A DNA stretch of 64,000 nucleotides, from the NCBI GenBank assembly GCA_965231765.1, contig OZ246887.1, positions 1,674,001 to 1,738,000 of the forward strand, in the 5' to 3' direction. The stretch is from JAAXHF01 sp963665955. Lineage in GTDB: Bacteria > Desulfobacterota > Binatia > Bin18. Positions 1-8,922 of this stretch are shown piece after piece (position 1 is the first letter of the stretch; the number at the start of each line of letters is the position of its first letter). The notes beneath the pieces are model-generated. The model was not told the DNA's origin. It did not search any database and was given only the letters and a program-made list of their open reading frames with translations. Made by a program: the position numbers and the translations under genes.

Positions 1-59
1 ATCCCGGCTGGCTCGCCCATGCTGATGCCAATGAGTGGTAGTCCGGATTGTCTGTGCAC
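1..59 (-). CDS. pdxA: 4-hydroxythreonine-4-phosphate dehydrogenase, N-terminal fragment (cut by window edge)
   Basis: Only the first ~19 codons are in the window. From a GTG at 57-59 the frame reads VHRQSG then LPLIGISMGEPAG, which matches the conserved N-terminal strand and loop of PdxA ('TPGEPAGIGP' in enterics). PdxA oxidises 4-phosphohydroxy-L-threonine in the DXP-dependent pyridoxal-phosphate pathway. It lies 32 bp downstream of surA on the same strand, the classic surA-pdxA order. No clear ribosome site is visible, so the start is uncertain; translation may be coupled to surA. The call rests on one short motif plus synteny. Confidence 0.62.
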   Translation of the reverse strand, partial: MHRQSGLPLIGISMGEPAG

Positions 60-91
60 GCCATCAATCGTAGCACAAGATGCGAGCTGGG

Positions 92-1336
92 CTAAAAGAT
101 ACCCAGGAAACTTCCACCTTCACCCTTCGCATCCTGCGCATCCTGCGTATCTTCCTCAACCTGCTCAGCTTTTTCTATTTGTTCTTCTTCATCGTCTCCT
201 GAGAAGAGACTGCGGAAAAAGCCTTTTTCCTCTTCCGCTGACACGGCTGCAACTGGGGTGGGCTTCAGCTCGGTATCGTCTTCAGCGTCATCTTCTGCTT
301 CTTCATACGATGCGCTTTCAGCCTCGTCAGTCAGGCGCCTGATACCCATATACGGGGCTCCCTCTGGCGAGATCAAGAAATTCTCAACATGATGACGAAA
401 ACGCAGATCATCTTGGAACCAGCGTTGATAGCGCTTGCTCAAGGCTTTGTTATACAGGTCGGTCTTAATCTTTTCCTGTACTTGCTCCAGGGGAGTTACC
501 CCTTCGGTATCAAGTTCTTCAACTTTGATAAGATGCACCCCGGTGTCCGTCCGGAACGGTTGGCTAATCTCCCCTGCATTCAAGGAAAACGCCATATCTT
601 CGATTTCAGAGGACATCTGCCCCCGCTCAAAAAATCCAAGATCGCCGCCTTGATCCGCACCCGGCCCAAGTGAATACTTGCCCGCCAGTTCAGCAAAATC
701 TTCTCCGCCAACCGCCCGGGTGTGAAGGTCTTCAATCAAGGTCACAACCTTGGTTGCCTCATCAATCGGGGCACCCGGAGACAAAGGCAAAAAAATGTGG
801 CGAACCCGAACCCGACCGGGCGTCGCATAGTCCTCGATATGGGCCTTGTAGTAGCGCTCAACGTCCTGCGGCGAGATGCTGACCCGGGAGCTGATCTCAC
901 GATTCACTAAGAGGGCTTGCTCAATCTCTTCGGCGATTTGTTTGCGGTACTGCTCCATGCTCATCCCCTGCGTGGCCAAAGCTTCCTCCAGTTGCTCCTC
1001 GGTCATATTGCCTTGAGTGGCCATGATACGTTGAATATAGTTGTCGATGTCCGCTGGCTTGGCCCGCAAGCCCTGGGAGTCAACCTCATTGCGAATCATC
1101 TTGTTCAGAATGAGCGCATCCAGAAAGTCTTTTTGTGACATACTGCCCGCACCTTCAGGATGCATAACCGCCGCCCGATCCCCCATCTCACGACTGAAAA
1201 TATCCAGCTCTCGGAGGGTGATCGGCGCTCCATCCACAGTTGCCACAATTCGGTTAATCACTTCGGCCTGTCCGAGCGTCGCGTAGACCACACTGACAAG
1301 CAGCACACCTAAGAATGCAAGGGCTCGCCTTCTCAT
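92..1336 (-). CDS. surA: SurA-type periplasmic peptidyl-prolyl isomerase/chaperone
   Basis: 414 residues. The start at 1336 is chosen because GGGAGG sits just upstream and MRRRALAFLG opens a signal peptide ending near GQA (residues 1-25). A SurA N-terminal chaperone domain follows (VINRIVATVDGAPIT), then one parvulin-type rotamase domain at about residues 175-275 (RVRHIFLPLS...GGDLGFFERGQM...GVHLIKVEEL). E. coli SurA has two parvulin domains, so this is the single-domain form common outside gammaproteobacteria. The last ~70 residues are a very acidic, low-complexity tail (EEAEDDAEDD, DDEEEQ), probably disordered. Expected role: helping outer-membrane proteins fold in the periplasm. It lies between mfd and pdxA in a same-strand series. 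Confidence 0.85.
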   Translation of the reverse strand: MRRRALAFLGVLLVSVVYATLGQAEVINRIVATVDGAPITLRELDIFSREMGDRAAVMHPEGAGSMSQKDFLDALILNKMIRNEVDSQGLRAKPADIDNYIQRIMATQGNMTEEQLEEALATQGMSMEQYRKQIAEEIEQALLVNREISSRVSISPQDVERYYKAHIEDYATPGRVRVRHIFLPLSPGAPIDEATKVVTLIEDLHTRAVGGEDFAELAGKYSLGPGADQGGDLGFFERGQMSSEIEDMAFSLNAGEISQPFRTDTGVHLIKVEELDTEGVTPLEQVQEKIKTDLYNKALSKRYQRWFQDDLRFRHHVENFLISPEGAPYMGIRRLTDEAESASYEEAEDDAEDDTELKPTPVAAVSAEEEKGFFRSLFSGDDEEEQIEKAEQVEEDTQDAQDAKGEGGSFLGIF

Positions 1337-1430
1337 AACGCCTCCCTCGGGCTCTGTTTGGATATTCGGATTTGAAACCTGAGACTTGGAGCTTGGAACC
1401 TTGAATATATGATCGAACATACGACCTGGG

Positions 1431-4400
1431 CTAACACGACTCGCCTAGGTCCTGCAAGAGTGTTTTGGTTGCTGAGCTGACGTCCTCATCGGGCTGAAGC
1501 GCAATGCTAAGACGCAGGTCGGGAGTAAGATTCGCCTGCCGGTTCGTCTTCTGGACCAAGTCCACAAGACGCTCGGCTTTAATCGGCGAGTCAGGATGAA
1601 AGTCAACCATTACTATTTCGGCTCGTTTGGTGACGGCGGTGACCATATACATGCGCAGCACTCGACGCAGATCCATCACTTCAATCAAGGCTAAGACTAA
1701 CTCAGGCAAGGGACCAAAGCGGTCCTCCATTTCATAGCCGAGTTCTTCCAATTCCGTCCGATCTTCCACATTGGCCAGCTTCTTGTAAAAAACGAGGCGT
1801 TGATTGACGTCCGGAATGTACGCTTCGGGAATGTATGCCGGCACGCCAATACGAATGTCTGGCTCAATCTGGATCTTAACCTGTCCCCCGCGTAATTCAT
1901 ACACGGTTTCTTCCAGCATTTGGGCATACAGCTCAAACCCAACCGCAGTGACATTGCCCGATTGTTCCTTGCCGAGCAGGTTGCCCGCCCCTCGAATTTC
2001 CAAATCATGCGCGGCCAGCCGAAAGCCACTGCCGAGATCATCAAGTTCTTCAAGGACCTCTAAACGCCGAGTCGCATCCTTGGTGAGCAAATGTTCACCT
2101 GGAATCAGCATATATGCGTACGCCCGGTGCGCCGAGCGGCCAACCCGTCCCCGCAGTTGATAGAGCTGAGCCAGGCCAAACTGGTCGGCCCGATTAATCA
2201 AAATGGTATTTGCCGTCGGAATATCGAGACCAGATTCAATAATCGAAGAACAGAGCAAAAGATTGGTCCGATGATGCATAAAGTCGAGCATGACTTTTTC
2301 GAGTTCACGTTCGTTCATCTGGCCATGTGCAACAGCTAAAGTCGCTTCGGGGACCAGTTCACGTAACTGCCGAGCCATCCGATCTATAGTTTCGACCCGG
2401 TTATGCACAAAAAACACCTGGCCCCCCCGTTCGAACTCGCGTAAAATGGCGGCACGAATGAGCTCTTCATCAAAGTGGGTGATGTAGGTCCGGATCGCTT
2501 GGCGGTCCACGGGTGGGGTCTCAATCACACTCAAGTCACGCAGCCCCATCAGGCCCATATTCAGGGTGCGCGGAATTGGTGTCGCAGATAAGGTCAAGAC
2601 ATCAACAAGATGGCGCAGTTTTTTAATCTTTTCTTTATGCGCGACCCCAAAGCGATGCTCTTCGTCTACGACGATCAGTCCCAGGTCCTTAAAAATAATG
2701 TCCCGCTGCAACAGTCGATGGGTACCAATGACAATATCGACTTTGCCCTCGGTTAAGCCCTTCACCACTATTTTTGTATCTTGGGCAGATCGGAAACGAT
2801 TCAAAACCTCAATCCGAACCGGATAGTCGGCAAAGCGCCGCACAAATGTCTCGCCATGCTGCTGAGCCAAGACAGTCGTTGGCACGAGCACCGCGACCTG
2901 CTTACCACTCATAACGCTCAGAAACGCGGCCCGCAGGGCAACCTCGGTTTTTCCGTAACCCACGTCACCACACACCAAACGATCCATAGGTTTGGCACTC
3001 GTGAGATCGGCTACCACATCTTCAATCGCCGCTCGTTGACCGCGTGTTTCTTCAAAAGAAAAACGGGATACAAACTCTTCATACTCTCCATCGGTGGACA
3101 CAAGGACTGGACGTTCGGTGCTCTCCCGCACGGCATGGGTTTCTAGGAGTTCACGCGCCATGGCCAGAATCGCTTCTTTAGTCTTGCGTTTAACCTTTTC
3201 CCAGTTCTGACTGCTCAGCCGGTCCAGGGCGGGTTTCCGGTCACCGCTGCCGGAATATTTCTGGACGAGATTAATCCGTTCAACTGGCAAATACAGGCGA
3301 TCGCCGCTGGCATATTCCAGCTGTAAATAATCACCCTCGGTGTCTGCCACAGTCAGATGACGCAAGCCCTGGTAATGGCCAATGCCGTGGTCGATGTGGA
3401 CGACGTAATCGCCCGCAGACAGCTGACTCAGGCCACTCAGGTAGTCGGCCACAGGCCGGGGACGTGAGCGGCGACGGTGGTGGCGTTCGCCGAAGATTTC
3501 CTCCTCAGCAATAAAGACGAAGCCATCAGCCGGCAGGACAAAGCCTTGCGATAAAGAGCCAATCAGAATCGCGGCTGGGGACGGACGCTTGTCTTGCCAC
3601 GCCCCAGACGGCACAACCGACAAACGCAGGTCGTGGCCCAGAAAAATATTCTGCAGATGAGACGCCTGAACGCTGCTGGACGCAGTCAGAAATACCTGAG
3701 CGTGCTCGTCCTGCCATTGCTGCAAACGCTCGATGAAAGCTGTCAGGCCACCTTCTCCGCTCTTTGTGATCAGTGGCTGTTTCTGGTGTGTCAGGAGCGA
3801 GGAGCTGACTCTTTCATCGACATCAACATTTTCCAAACCTTGCAGCTCAACCACACGAGCCGACGCAAGTTGCGTCCGAAGCATCTCGGGCAAGAGATAC
3901 ATCTGTTCAGGCGCGGCAGCAAAATGCCCAGCAGCCTGAGCCGTTTCTGCCTGTCGGGATACACGATCCCAACATTTTTTCGCAGCAGCTTGCGTTGCAG
4001 CCGGGTCAACTAACCAGACAAGCGTGTCACGCGGCAGATAGTCACACAGAGTCTCAAGTGCGGGGTAGACGTAGGGCAAGAAAGATTCAACTCCTGGGAA
4101 CAGCAGACCACTTTTCAGGTTTTCACTGATGCGTTGCTGTTCACGATGGGGCACCTCGCTGGCTGCCAGCGCTTCTTCAATCGGCCGTCTCGCAGCCTGT
4201 AAACGATTGACAGAAAAAAAGCGCATCGGCAGCAGCATGGCCTCGTCGAGTTGAGCTTGGGAGCGCTGCGAAGACAGATCAAACGTGCGCAGGGACTCAA
4301 CCGTATCACCAAAAAACTCGGCCCGAATGGGAGCGTCTGACAAAGGCGGAAAGACATCAAGGATGCCGCCACGGATACTCAACTCGCCTTTTTCCTCGAC

Positions 4401-5009
4401 GAGGGGCACCCGTCGGTAGCCCCACGCAAGCAGAGAGTCGACCAAATCAGACAGTGACACATCTTGCCCGAGACTAAGCCGCTGGGTGGCGTCAATAAAC
4501 TCTTCCTGCGGCATCACTCTTTGGGCGAGTGCTTCGATAGAGGTCACAAGGACGGGTGTAGTGGCGGACAGCAGATCATACAAACCCTCGACCTGAGCGG
4601 CCAGCACATCACTACTCGGTGACAAACTTTCAAACGCCGGGACATCCCAAGCTGGGTACAGATGCAGATTTTTGCCTACAGCCTCTTGAGTGCTGGCCCC
4701 TGCGTCGGCCTCTGCATCCGATGGGTCTGGCGTCTTCTCTTCTTGTTGTTGTGTGGTATCTGTGTGTCCAAGAAACAAACGGAGATCATCCGCAAACGCT
4801 TCGGCGGTCTGGTCTGAATCAAGCACGCAGACAGTTGGACGCGGGAGTTCCTGCAAACAGCGGGCAACAAAAAAGGCACGCGCGGCCCCTTTCAGACCCG
4901 CAATCCGCACCCGCTGTCCGGCTGACAGCTCAGACAGACGCGACTGTACATTGCACAGTGTCTCAGAAAGCGGATGCAGATTAGCAGAAACAAGCGGATC
5001 AGCAGCCAT
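1431..5009 (-). CDS. mfd: Transcription-repair coupling factor Mfd
   Basis: 1192 residues, full length for Mfd (E. coli 1148). Mfd removes RNA polymerase stalled at lesions and recruits UvrA. Visible parts: the UvrB-like N-terminal half; a CarD-like RNAP-interaction segment near residue 540 (SAGDYVVHIDHGIGHYQGL); the RecG-like translocase with Walker A GDVGYGKTEVA near residue 685 and Walker B DEEHRFGV near 783; the helicase motif RGRVGRS; the RIRGAGNLLG motif; and the TRCF C-terminal domain. A TTG codon two codons upstream (5015) is a possible alternative start; the ATG at 5009 is preferred. No strong ribosome site is visible. Two acidic low-complexity stretches occur near residues 95-110. 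Confidence 0.95.
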   Translation of the reverse strand: MAADPLVSANLHPLSETLCNVQSRLSELSAGQRVRIAGLKGAARAFFVARCLQELPRPTVCVLDSDQTAEAFADDLRLFLGHTDTTQQQEEKTPDPSDAEADAGASTQEAVGKNLHLYPAWDVPAFESLSPSSDVLAAQVEGLYDLLSATTPVLVTSIEALAQRVMPQEEFIDATQRLSLGQDVSLSDLVDSLLAWGYRRVPLVEEKGELSIRGGILDVFPPLSDAPIRAEFFGDTVESLRTFDLSSQRSQAQLDEAMLLPMRFFSVNRLQAARRPIEEALAASEVPHREQQRISENLKSGLLFPGVESFLPYVYPALETLCDYLPRDTLVWLVDPAATQAAAKKCWDRVSRQAETAQAAGHFAAAPEQMYLLPEMLRTQLASARVVELQGLENVDVDERVSSSLLTHQKQPLITKSGEGGLTAFIERLQQWQDEHAQVFLTASSSVQASHLQNIFLGHDLRLSVVPSGAWQDKRPSPAAILIGSLSQGFVLPADGFVFIAEEEIFGERHHRRRSRPRPVADYLSGLSQLSAGDYVVHIDHGIGHYQGLRHLTVADTEGDYLQLEYASGDRLYLPVERINLVQKYSGSGDRKPALDRLSSQNWEKVKRKTKEAILAMARELLETHAVRESTERPVLVSTDGEYEEFVSRFSFEETRGQRAAIEDVVADLTSAKPMDRLVCGDVGYGKTEVALRAAFLSVMSGKQVAVLVPTTVLAQQHGETFVRRFADYPVRIEVLNRFRSAQDTKIVVKGLTEGKVDIVIGTHRLLQRDIIFKDLGLIVVDEEHRFGVAHKEKIKKLRHLVDVLTLSATPIPRTLNMGLMGLRDLSVIETPPVDRQAIRTYITHFDEELIRAAILREFERGGQVFFVHNRVETIDRMARQLRELVPEATLAVAHGQMNERELEKVMLDFMHHRTNLLLCSSIIESGLDIPTANTILINRADQFGLAQLYQLRGRVGRSAHRAYAYMLIPGEHLLTKDATRRLEVLEELDDLGSGFRLAAHDLEIRGAGNLLGKEQSGNVTAVGFELYAQMLEETVYELRGGQVKIQIEPDIRIGVPAYIPEAYIPDVNQRLVFYKKLANVEDRTELEELGYEMEDRFGPLPELVLALIEVMDLRRVLRMYMVTAVTKRAEIVMVDFHPDSPIKAERLVDLVQKTNRQANLTPDLRLSIALQPDEDVSSATKTLLQDLGESC

Positions 5010-5055
5010 GGTCAAGTCGTGTCAGGATAGCCCCCTAGCCCGTAGCTCTCAGCTT

Positions 5056-6222
5056 CTAGCGCTTGGCCTGCTGCGGGTCTGCTACGCGTCCGTACAGCGG
5101 AATGCTAAGCACCCTTTCTTCGGGATGATCAGTCGAGACTTTGATCTCGCCACTAATCCGGCCTGGGGCAGCGTCTGCAGAGGTTGTGAACGAGACGGTG
5201 TACTCGGCACCTGGAGTAACGGCTACGACCTCAGCCTTGACTCCTTGTGCCGTACTTTTTACCTCAGTGATCTTGACTGGGGTTTTCGCTTGGTTCTTGA
5301 TATTCACCTTGCGGGTCTTGCTTTCCCCTGGCTGGACCACACCAAATGTGACCTGGGGTGGCTGGACCAGTAAGTCACCTTCAAGACTGCCAAAAACGGG
5401 TATGATAATTGACGGCCGTTTTTTGCTGGTTGTTGTCACCGTAATCTGATCATTCAGACGACCCAAGGCCGCATCTTTAGCCACGCTGACCAGCAATTTT
5501 TTTCCTTGTTTGCCCTCTTTTTCAAGCGGCTCCGTTTTCACACTCACTGACGGATGACTATTCTCAATCTTGGTAATTGTAATACCGGAACCCGCATCCG
5601 ATATCACCTCAACCGTGCGGGTGACTTGCTTGCCACGCTGGAGCCGGCCGACATACAGTTGAGGTGGTTCTGCTGCGACTTCAACCCGTATCTCGCCTTG
5701 CAGCGTCAGCGTAGTGACGGCTTGGTTTGGGTCGTTGGTATGGACGTCAATTGTCTTCTTTTTTTCGCCAATAAATCGGCTGGTATCGAAAGTTGTACTA
5801 ATTATGCCCTCTCCTCCTGAAGGAATCACCTTGTCCGAAATAATTGCGGCCGTACAGCCACACGACGTTTTGAGCGATGCAAGCCGCAAATCCTTGCCAC
5901 CTTGATTGGTAAAGCGGAACAGATGCGTGACTTGTTCCCCTTGCTCAACCGTCCCGAAATCATGCACTGCTTGTTCAAAAGCGATGTGAGCTGGAACGTG
6001 AGAAGGGGCAACGGGTTCGGGTGTGTTGTATTCTACTTGTTCTTCGACCGGCGCAGCTGGCGTGGCCAGCGCGGCTGTCTCAGGTGTCGTCTGGGCAAAA
6101 GCAACGTTGCCCACACTAAACAGCACCCCTATACACACCATACACGCGACAGCCGTACCGGAGAGGAGAGCGCCTGTATACCTGAGCGCGCCTATCCGCC
6201 GCGTATGCCTATGCTCGCACAT
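5056..6222 (-). CDS. Exported DUF1573-family protein
   Basis: 388 residues. A long N-terminal export signal (hydrophobic stretch about residues 14-43, ending NVAFAQ) follows a basic start, and GAGGG precedes the ATG. The DUF1573 module follows (VHDFGTVEQGEQVTHLFRF...LKTSCGCTAA...), an immunoglobulin-like fold with the typical SCGCTA cysteine loop. Two more beta-rich repeats of about 100 residues follow (VGRLQRGKQVTRTVEVIS; FGVVQPGESKTRKVNI). The molecular role of this family is not known. It is placed 12 bp after accC and 46 bp before mfd, so it is probably co-transcribed. Likely periplasmic or cell-surface. Confidence 0.8.
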   Translation of the reverse strand: MCEHRHTRRIGALRYTGALLSGTAVACMVCIGVLFSVGNVAFAQTTPETAALATPAAPVEEQVEYNTPEPVAPSHVPAHIAFEQAVHDFGTVEQGEQVTHLFRFTNQGGKDLRLASLKTSCGCTAAIISDKVIPSGGEGIISTTFDTSRFIGEKKKTIDVHTNDPNQAVTTLTLQGEIRVEVAAEPPQLYVGRLQRGKQVTRTVEVISDAGSGITITKIENSHPSVSVKTEPLEKEGKQGKKLLVSVAKDAALGRLNDQITVTTTSKKRPSIIIPVFGSLEGDLLVQPPQVTFGVVQPGESKTRKVNIKNQAKTPVKITEVKSTAQGVKAEVVAVTPGAEYTVSFTTSADAAPGRISGEIKVSTDHPEERVLSIPLYGRVADPQQAKR

Positions 6223-6234
6223 AACCCCTCCCTC

Positions 6235-7638
6235 TTATGCCACTCGCTTGATCAGCGGCTCTTCTTCCTGCTGTTCTTGCTCTTTTTGCTCGGCTTGAAC
6301 CATCTTGAGAAATTCGTCCAGGTATTTGGTATGCAGATTGCCCTCAAGAAAGGTTGGATCAGATAAAATCCGTTGATGAAAAGGAATATTCGTCTTAATT
6401 CCCTCAATCTGATACTCGGCCAGTGCAGTTTGCATGCGCCGAATTGCTTCCTCTCGGGTCCGGCCGGCAGCAATCACTTTGGCGACCAGGGAATCATAAT
6501 GCATAGGGACAACCGAATTATGGGTCACCCCAGACTCAACCCGGATACCAATCCCACCCGGCGCGGCGTAGCCTCGAATCTTCCCTGGTGACGGCAGCAT
6601 GGTTCTGGGATCTTCCGCAACAACCCGACACTCAATAGCGTGGCCGGTCCGAACGATCTCCTTCTGTTTCCAGGGCAAAACTTCTCCAGCCGCAGACCGA
6701 ATCCCCGCCTCAACAATATCAACCCCAGTCACCATCTCTGTCACCGGGTGTTCAACCTGGACCCGGGTATTCATCTCGATAAAATAGAATTTACCCTTGG
6801 CATCAAGCAAAAACTCAATCGTGCCAATATTGGTATAACCAACTGCTTGGGCAGCCTTGACCGCAACTGCGCCCATTTTATCCCGCTGTCTTTTGGTCAG
6901 CGCTGGCGACGGGGCTTCTTCGATGAATTTTTGGTAACGGCGCTGAATGGAACACTCCCGCTCACCAAGATGAATGACATTCCGATGCTGGTCAGCCAGA
7001 ATCTGGAATTCAATGTGGCGGGCTTTTTCTAAGAATTTTTCGAGGTACAAACTCCCGTTACCAAAAGCAAGTTCCCCCTCGTCGCGGGCTATGCCAAACA
7101 GGGACGCCAGCTCATCCGTGTTATGCGCAACCCGCAGTCCGCGTCCGCCGCCGCCCGCTGCGGCCTTGAGTAATACCGGAAATCCAATCCGGGCGGCGAC
7201 CGCCTGGACCTCGCGCACATCCGAAACCGCGGCGGTTGTGCCGGGCAGGACAGGGACTTTGGCCTTTTCCATAATCCGCCGTGCTCGTGGCTTATCGCCC
7301 ATCAATTTAATATTGCGCACCCGGGGCCCAATGAAGACCAAACCGGAGCGCTGACACGCCTCAGCAAAATCTGCATTCTCAGACAGAAACCCATAACCTG
7401 GATGTACCGCATCAGCTCCAAAGGACAGCCCAGCACTCACGATGGCAGGGATATTCAGATAACTCTCGGCAGGCGGCGGTGGACCAATGCATACACACTC
7501 GTCAGCCAGCCGGACATGTAAGGCGTCCTTATCAGCGGTGGAATATACGGCAACCGTCGCAATATTAAGCGAGCGGCAGGCACGGATAATCCGAACCGCA
7601 ATTTCCCCTCGGTTCGCAATCAAAACTTTTTTGAACAC
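6235..7638 (-). CDS. accC: Biotin carboxylase subunit of acetyl-CoA carboxylase
   Basis: 467 residues from a GTG start, with GGAG five bases upstream; the protein then begins FKKVLIANRGEIAVRI, exactly where AccC proteins begin. It carboxylates the biotin of AccB using ATP and bicarbonate. Seen: the ATP-grasp glycine loop KAAAGGGGRGLR, the biotin-carboxylase signature YFIEMNTRVQVEHPVTE with catalytic Glu/Arg, and the C-terminal domain ending near residue 445. A ~20-residue Gln/Glu/Lys-rich tail (KEQEQQEEEPLIKR) is longer than in E. coli (449 residues). It lies downstream of accB. The carboxyltransferase genes accA and accD are not in the window. Confidence 0.95.
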   Translation of the reverse strand: MFKKVLIANRGEIAVRIIRACRSLNIATVAVYSTADKDALHVRLADECVCIGPPPPAESYLNIPAIVSAGLSFGADAVHPGYGFLSENADFAEACQRSGLVFIGPRVRNIKLMGDKPRARRIMEKAKVPVLPGTTAAVSDVREVQAVAARIGFPVLLKAAAGGGGRGLRVAHNTDELASLFGIARDEGELAFGNGSLYLEKFLEKARHIEFQILADQHRNVIHLGERECSIQRRYQKFIEEAPSPALTKRQRDKMGAVAVKAAQAVGYTNIGTIEFLLDAKGKFYFIEMNTRVQVEHPVTEMVTGVDIVEAGIRSAAGEVLPWKQKEIVRTGHAIECRVVAEDPRTMLPSPGKIRGYAAPGGIGIRVESGVTHNSVVPMHYDSLVAKVIAAGRTREEAIRRMQTALAEYQIEGIKTNIPFHQRILSDPTFLEGNLHTKYLDEFLKMVQAEQKEQEQQEEEPLIKRVA

Positions 7639-7707
7639 ACTGACTCCATACTCTCCCGACTCTCCAAATGACAGATCACCAACTGCCACCAAGATAAGGT
7701 GAGGTGT

Positions 7708-8175
7708 TTAGAGAGGCTCGATGACAAACAGCGGCTGCTCATATTCAACCGGCTGTGCATTGTCGACCAGGATTCTAGTGATGCGTCCACGTCCCTCGGC
7801 TTGGATTTCGTTCATCATCTTCATTGCTTCGATGATACACACCACATCGCCCTTTTCCACTACCGATCCGACCTCAACATACGCCTCAGACTCTGGATTG
7901 GGCGAACGATAAAACGTCCCCACCATAGGCGAGGGGATAGTCGCACCGAGCTCGAGAGGTGATTCTGGTGCCGGAGCGACAGCTGGTGGAGCTGCCGCTG
8001 CCTGAGGTGCAGCAGGAATAACTGGAGACGCTGAGACAAAAGCTTCAGCTGCTACGCTTGCGCTGGCAACACTCCGAACCAGGCGCACCTCGCCGACACG
8101 GTTTTTCAGCTCCAGCTCGGCCAGCCCTTTTTCTTCCATCAGCTCAATGAGCTTTCTGATATCGTCAAGTTCCAT
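7708..8175 (-). CDS. accB: Biotin carboxyl carrier protein of acetyl-CoA carboxylase
   Basis: 155 residues. The N-terminal part (MELDDIRKLIELMEEKGLAELEL) is the family-typical helix. A Pro/Ala-rich linker (about residues 45-75) follows, then the biotinyl domain with TIPSPMVGTFYRSPNPES and the biotinylated lysine in EAMKMMNE. AccB shuttles CO2 between AccC and the carboxyltransferase. It is 69 bp upstream of accC and 83 bp downstream of aroQ, all on one strand. The ribosome site is weak. Confidence 0.95.
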   Translation of the reverse strand: MELDDIRKLIELMEEKGLAELELKNRVGEVRLVRSVASASVAAEAFVSASPVIPAAPQAAAAPPAVAPAPESPLELGATIPSPMVGTFYRSPNPESEAYVEVGSVVEKGDVVCIIEAMKMMNEIQAEGRGRITRILVDNAQPVEYEQPLFVIEPL

Positions 8176-8258
8176 AAGAATAGCTTTTTGAAGAATAGCT
8201 TGCGGCGCTGAACTGCGAGCTTTCTTTCTTCTATATTTCTCAGGCTCACAATGAATGG

Positions 8259-8717
8259 CTAATCGCTTTTTTTCATCATTCCGACTGCGGCTCGCAGTCC
8301 TAAGAAATAGCTGTCAGCGCCAAAGCCACAGATCTGTCCGACTGCCATACTGGCAATGTAGGAGTGATGGCGGAACGCCTCGCGTTTATACAGATTAGAG
8401 AGGTGGACTTCGATCACAGGCAGGCTCACTGACAGCAGCCCATCCAAGATGGCCACGCTAGTATGCGTGTAGGCTCCGCCATTGATGACAATAGCCCCAT
8501 ACTGTCCACGCGCAGCTTGAATACGATCGACCAGAGCGCCCTCGTGATTGGACTGGAAGGTCTCAACCTCAACCCCCAACTCACGACCAAGTGCAACAAG
8601 GCGGGCATCGATATCAGCTAATGTTGTGTAACCGTAAATTTCAGGTTCGCGCAGCCCTAACATGTTCAAGTTTGGGCCATGCAGCACAAGCACCCGTAAG
8701 GGCTCACTTTTTTCCAT
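8259..8717 (-). CDS. aroQ: 3-dehydroquinate dehydratase, type II
   Basis: 152 residues, normal length for the type II (dodecameric) enzyme of the shikimate pathway, which converts 3-dehydroquinate to 3-dehydroshikimate. Motifs: LHGPNLNMLGLREPEIYG with the catalytic Tyr loop, FQSNHEGALVDRIQ, INGGAYTHTSVAILD, and VIEVHLSNLYKREAFRHHS with the catalytic His. GAGGG lies 8 bp before the ATG. It is the first gene of the aroQ-accB-accC block, directly behind a good sigma70-like promoter. Confidence 0.95.
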   Translation of the reverse strand: MEKSEPLRVLVLHGPNLNMLGLREPEIYGYTTLADIDARLVALGRELGVEVETFQSNHEGALVDRIQAARGQYGAIVINGGAYTHTSVAILDGLLSVSLPVIEVHLSNLYKREAFRHHSYIASMAVGQICGFGADSYFLGLRAAVGMMKKSD

Positions 8718-8741
8718 TACACACCCTCATTACTGGCAGGG

Positions 8742-8770
8742 AGTGTAAGAGGAAAAGACTAGAGCGTCAA
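8742..8770 (-). promoter_or_regulatory. Sigma70-like promoter for the aroQ-accBC block
   Basis: Read on the minus strand: -35 TTGACG (8765-8770), a spacer of exactly 17 bases, -10 TACACT (8742-8747). It sits 25 bp before the aroQ start with no gene in between. All following minus-strand genes to the left edge are closely spaced, so it could drive the whole block. Confidence 0.6.
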
Positions 8771-8824
8771 GGCACGAAGTCAGGCTGTAGGCGGGATTCG
8801 ATCTGCTTGTAATTGCCTTCAATT

Positions 8825-8872
8825 CCCTCTCCCTCAGGGAGAGGGCAGGCCTATCCTGAGCTTGTCGAAGGG
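8825..8872. repeat. Dispersed palindromic repeat, copy A
   Basis: A perfect inverted repeat (CCCTCTCCCT, C, AGGGAGAGGG at 8825-8845) is followed by CAGGCCTATCCTGAGCTTG and TCGAAGGG. In reverse complement the same order of blocks (TTCGACAAGCTCAGGA, GGCCT, CCCTCTCC, GGAGAGGG) recurs at 59916-59961, and a shorter variant lies at 27705-27730. This is a REP-like element between the aroQ promoter and the next gene. It could also act as a hairpin at the 5' edge of the block. Confidence 0.7.
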
Positions 8873-8922
8873 ATGCGGGTGCCAAATCTCCCGACTGAAT
8901 TCGGAGATCCGCCCTCTCATTT

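Noticed and set aside
4690..5373. Long plus-strand open frame over the start of mfd and the end of the DUF1573 gene
   Set aside because: It lies opposite two well-supported genes, has no recognised motif, and its composition is that of a complementary-strand shadow.
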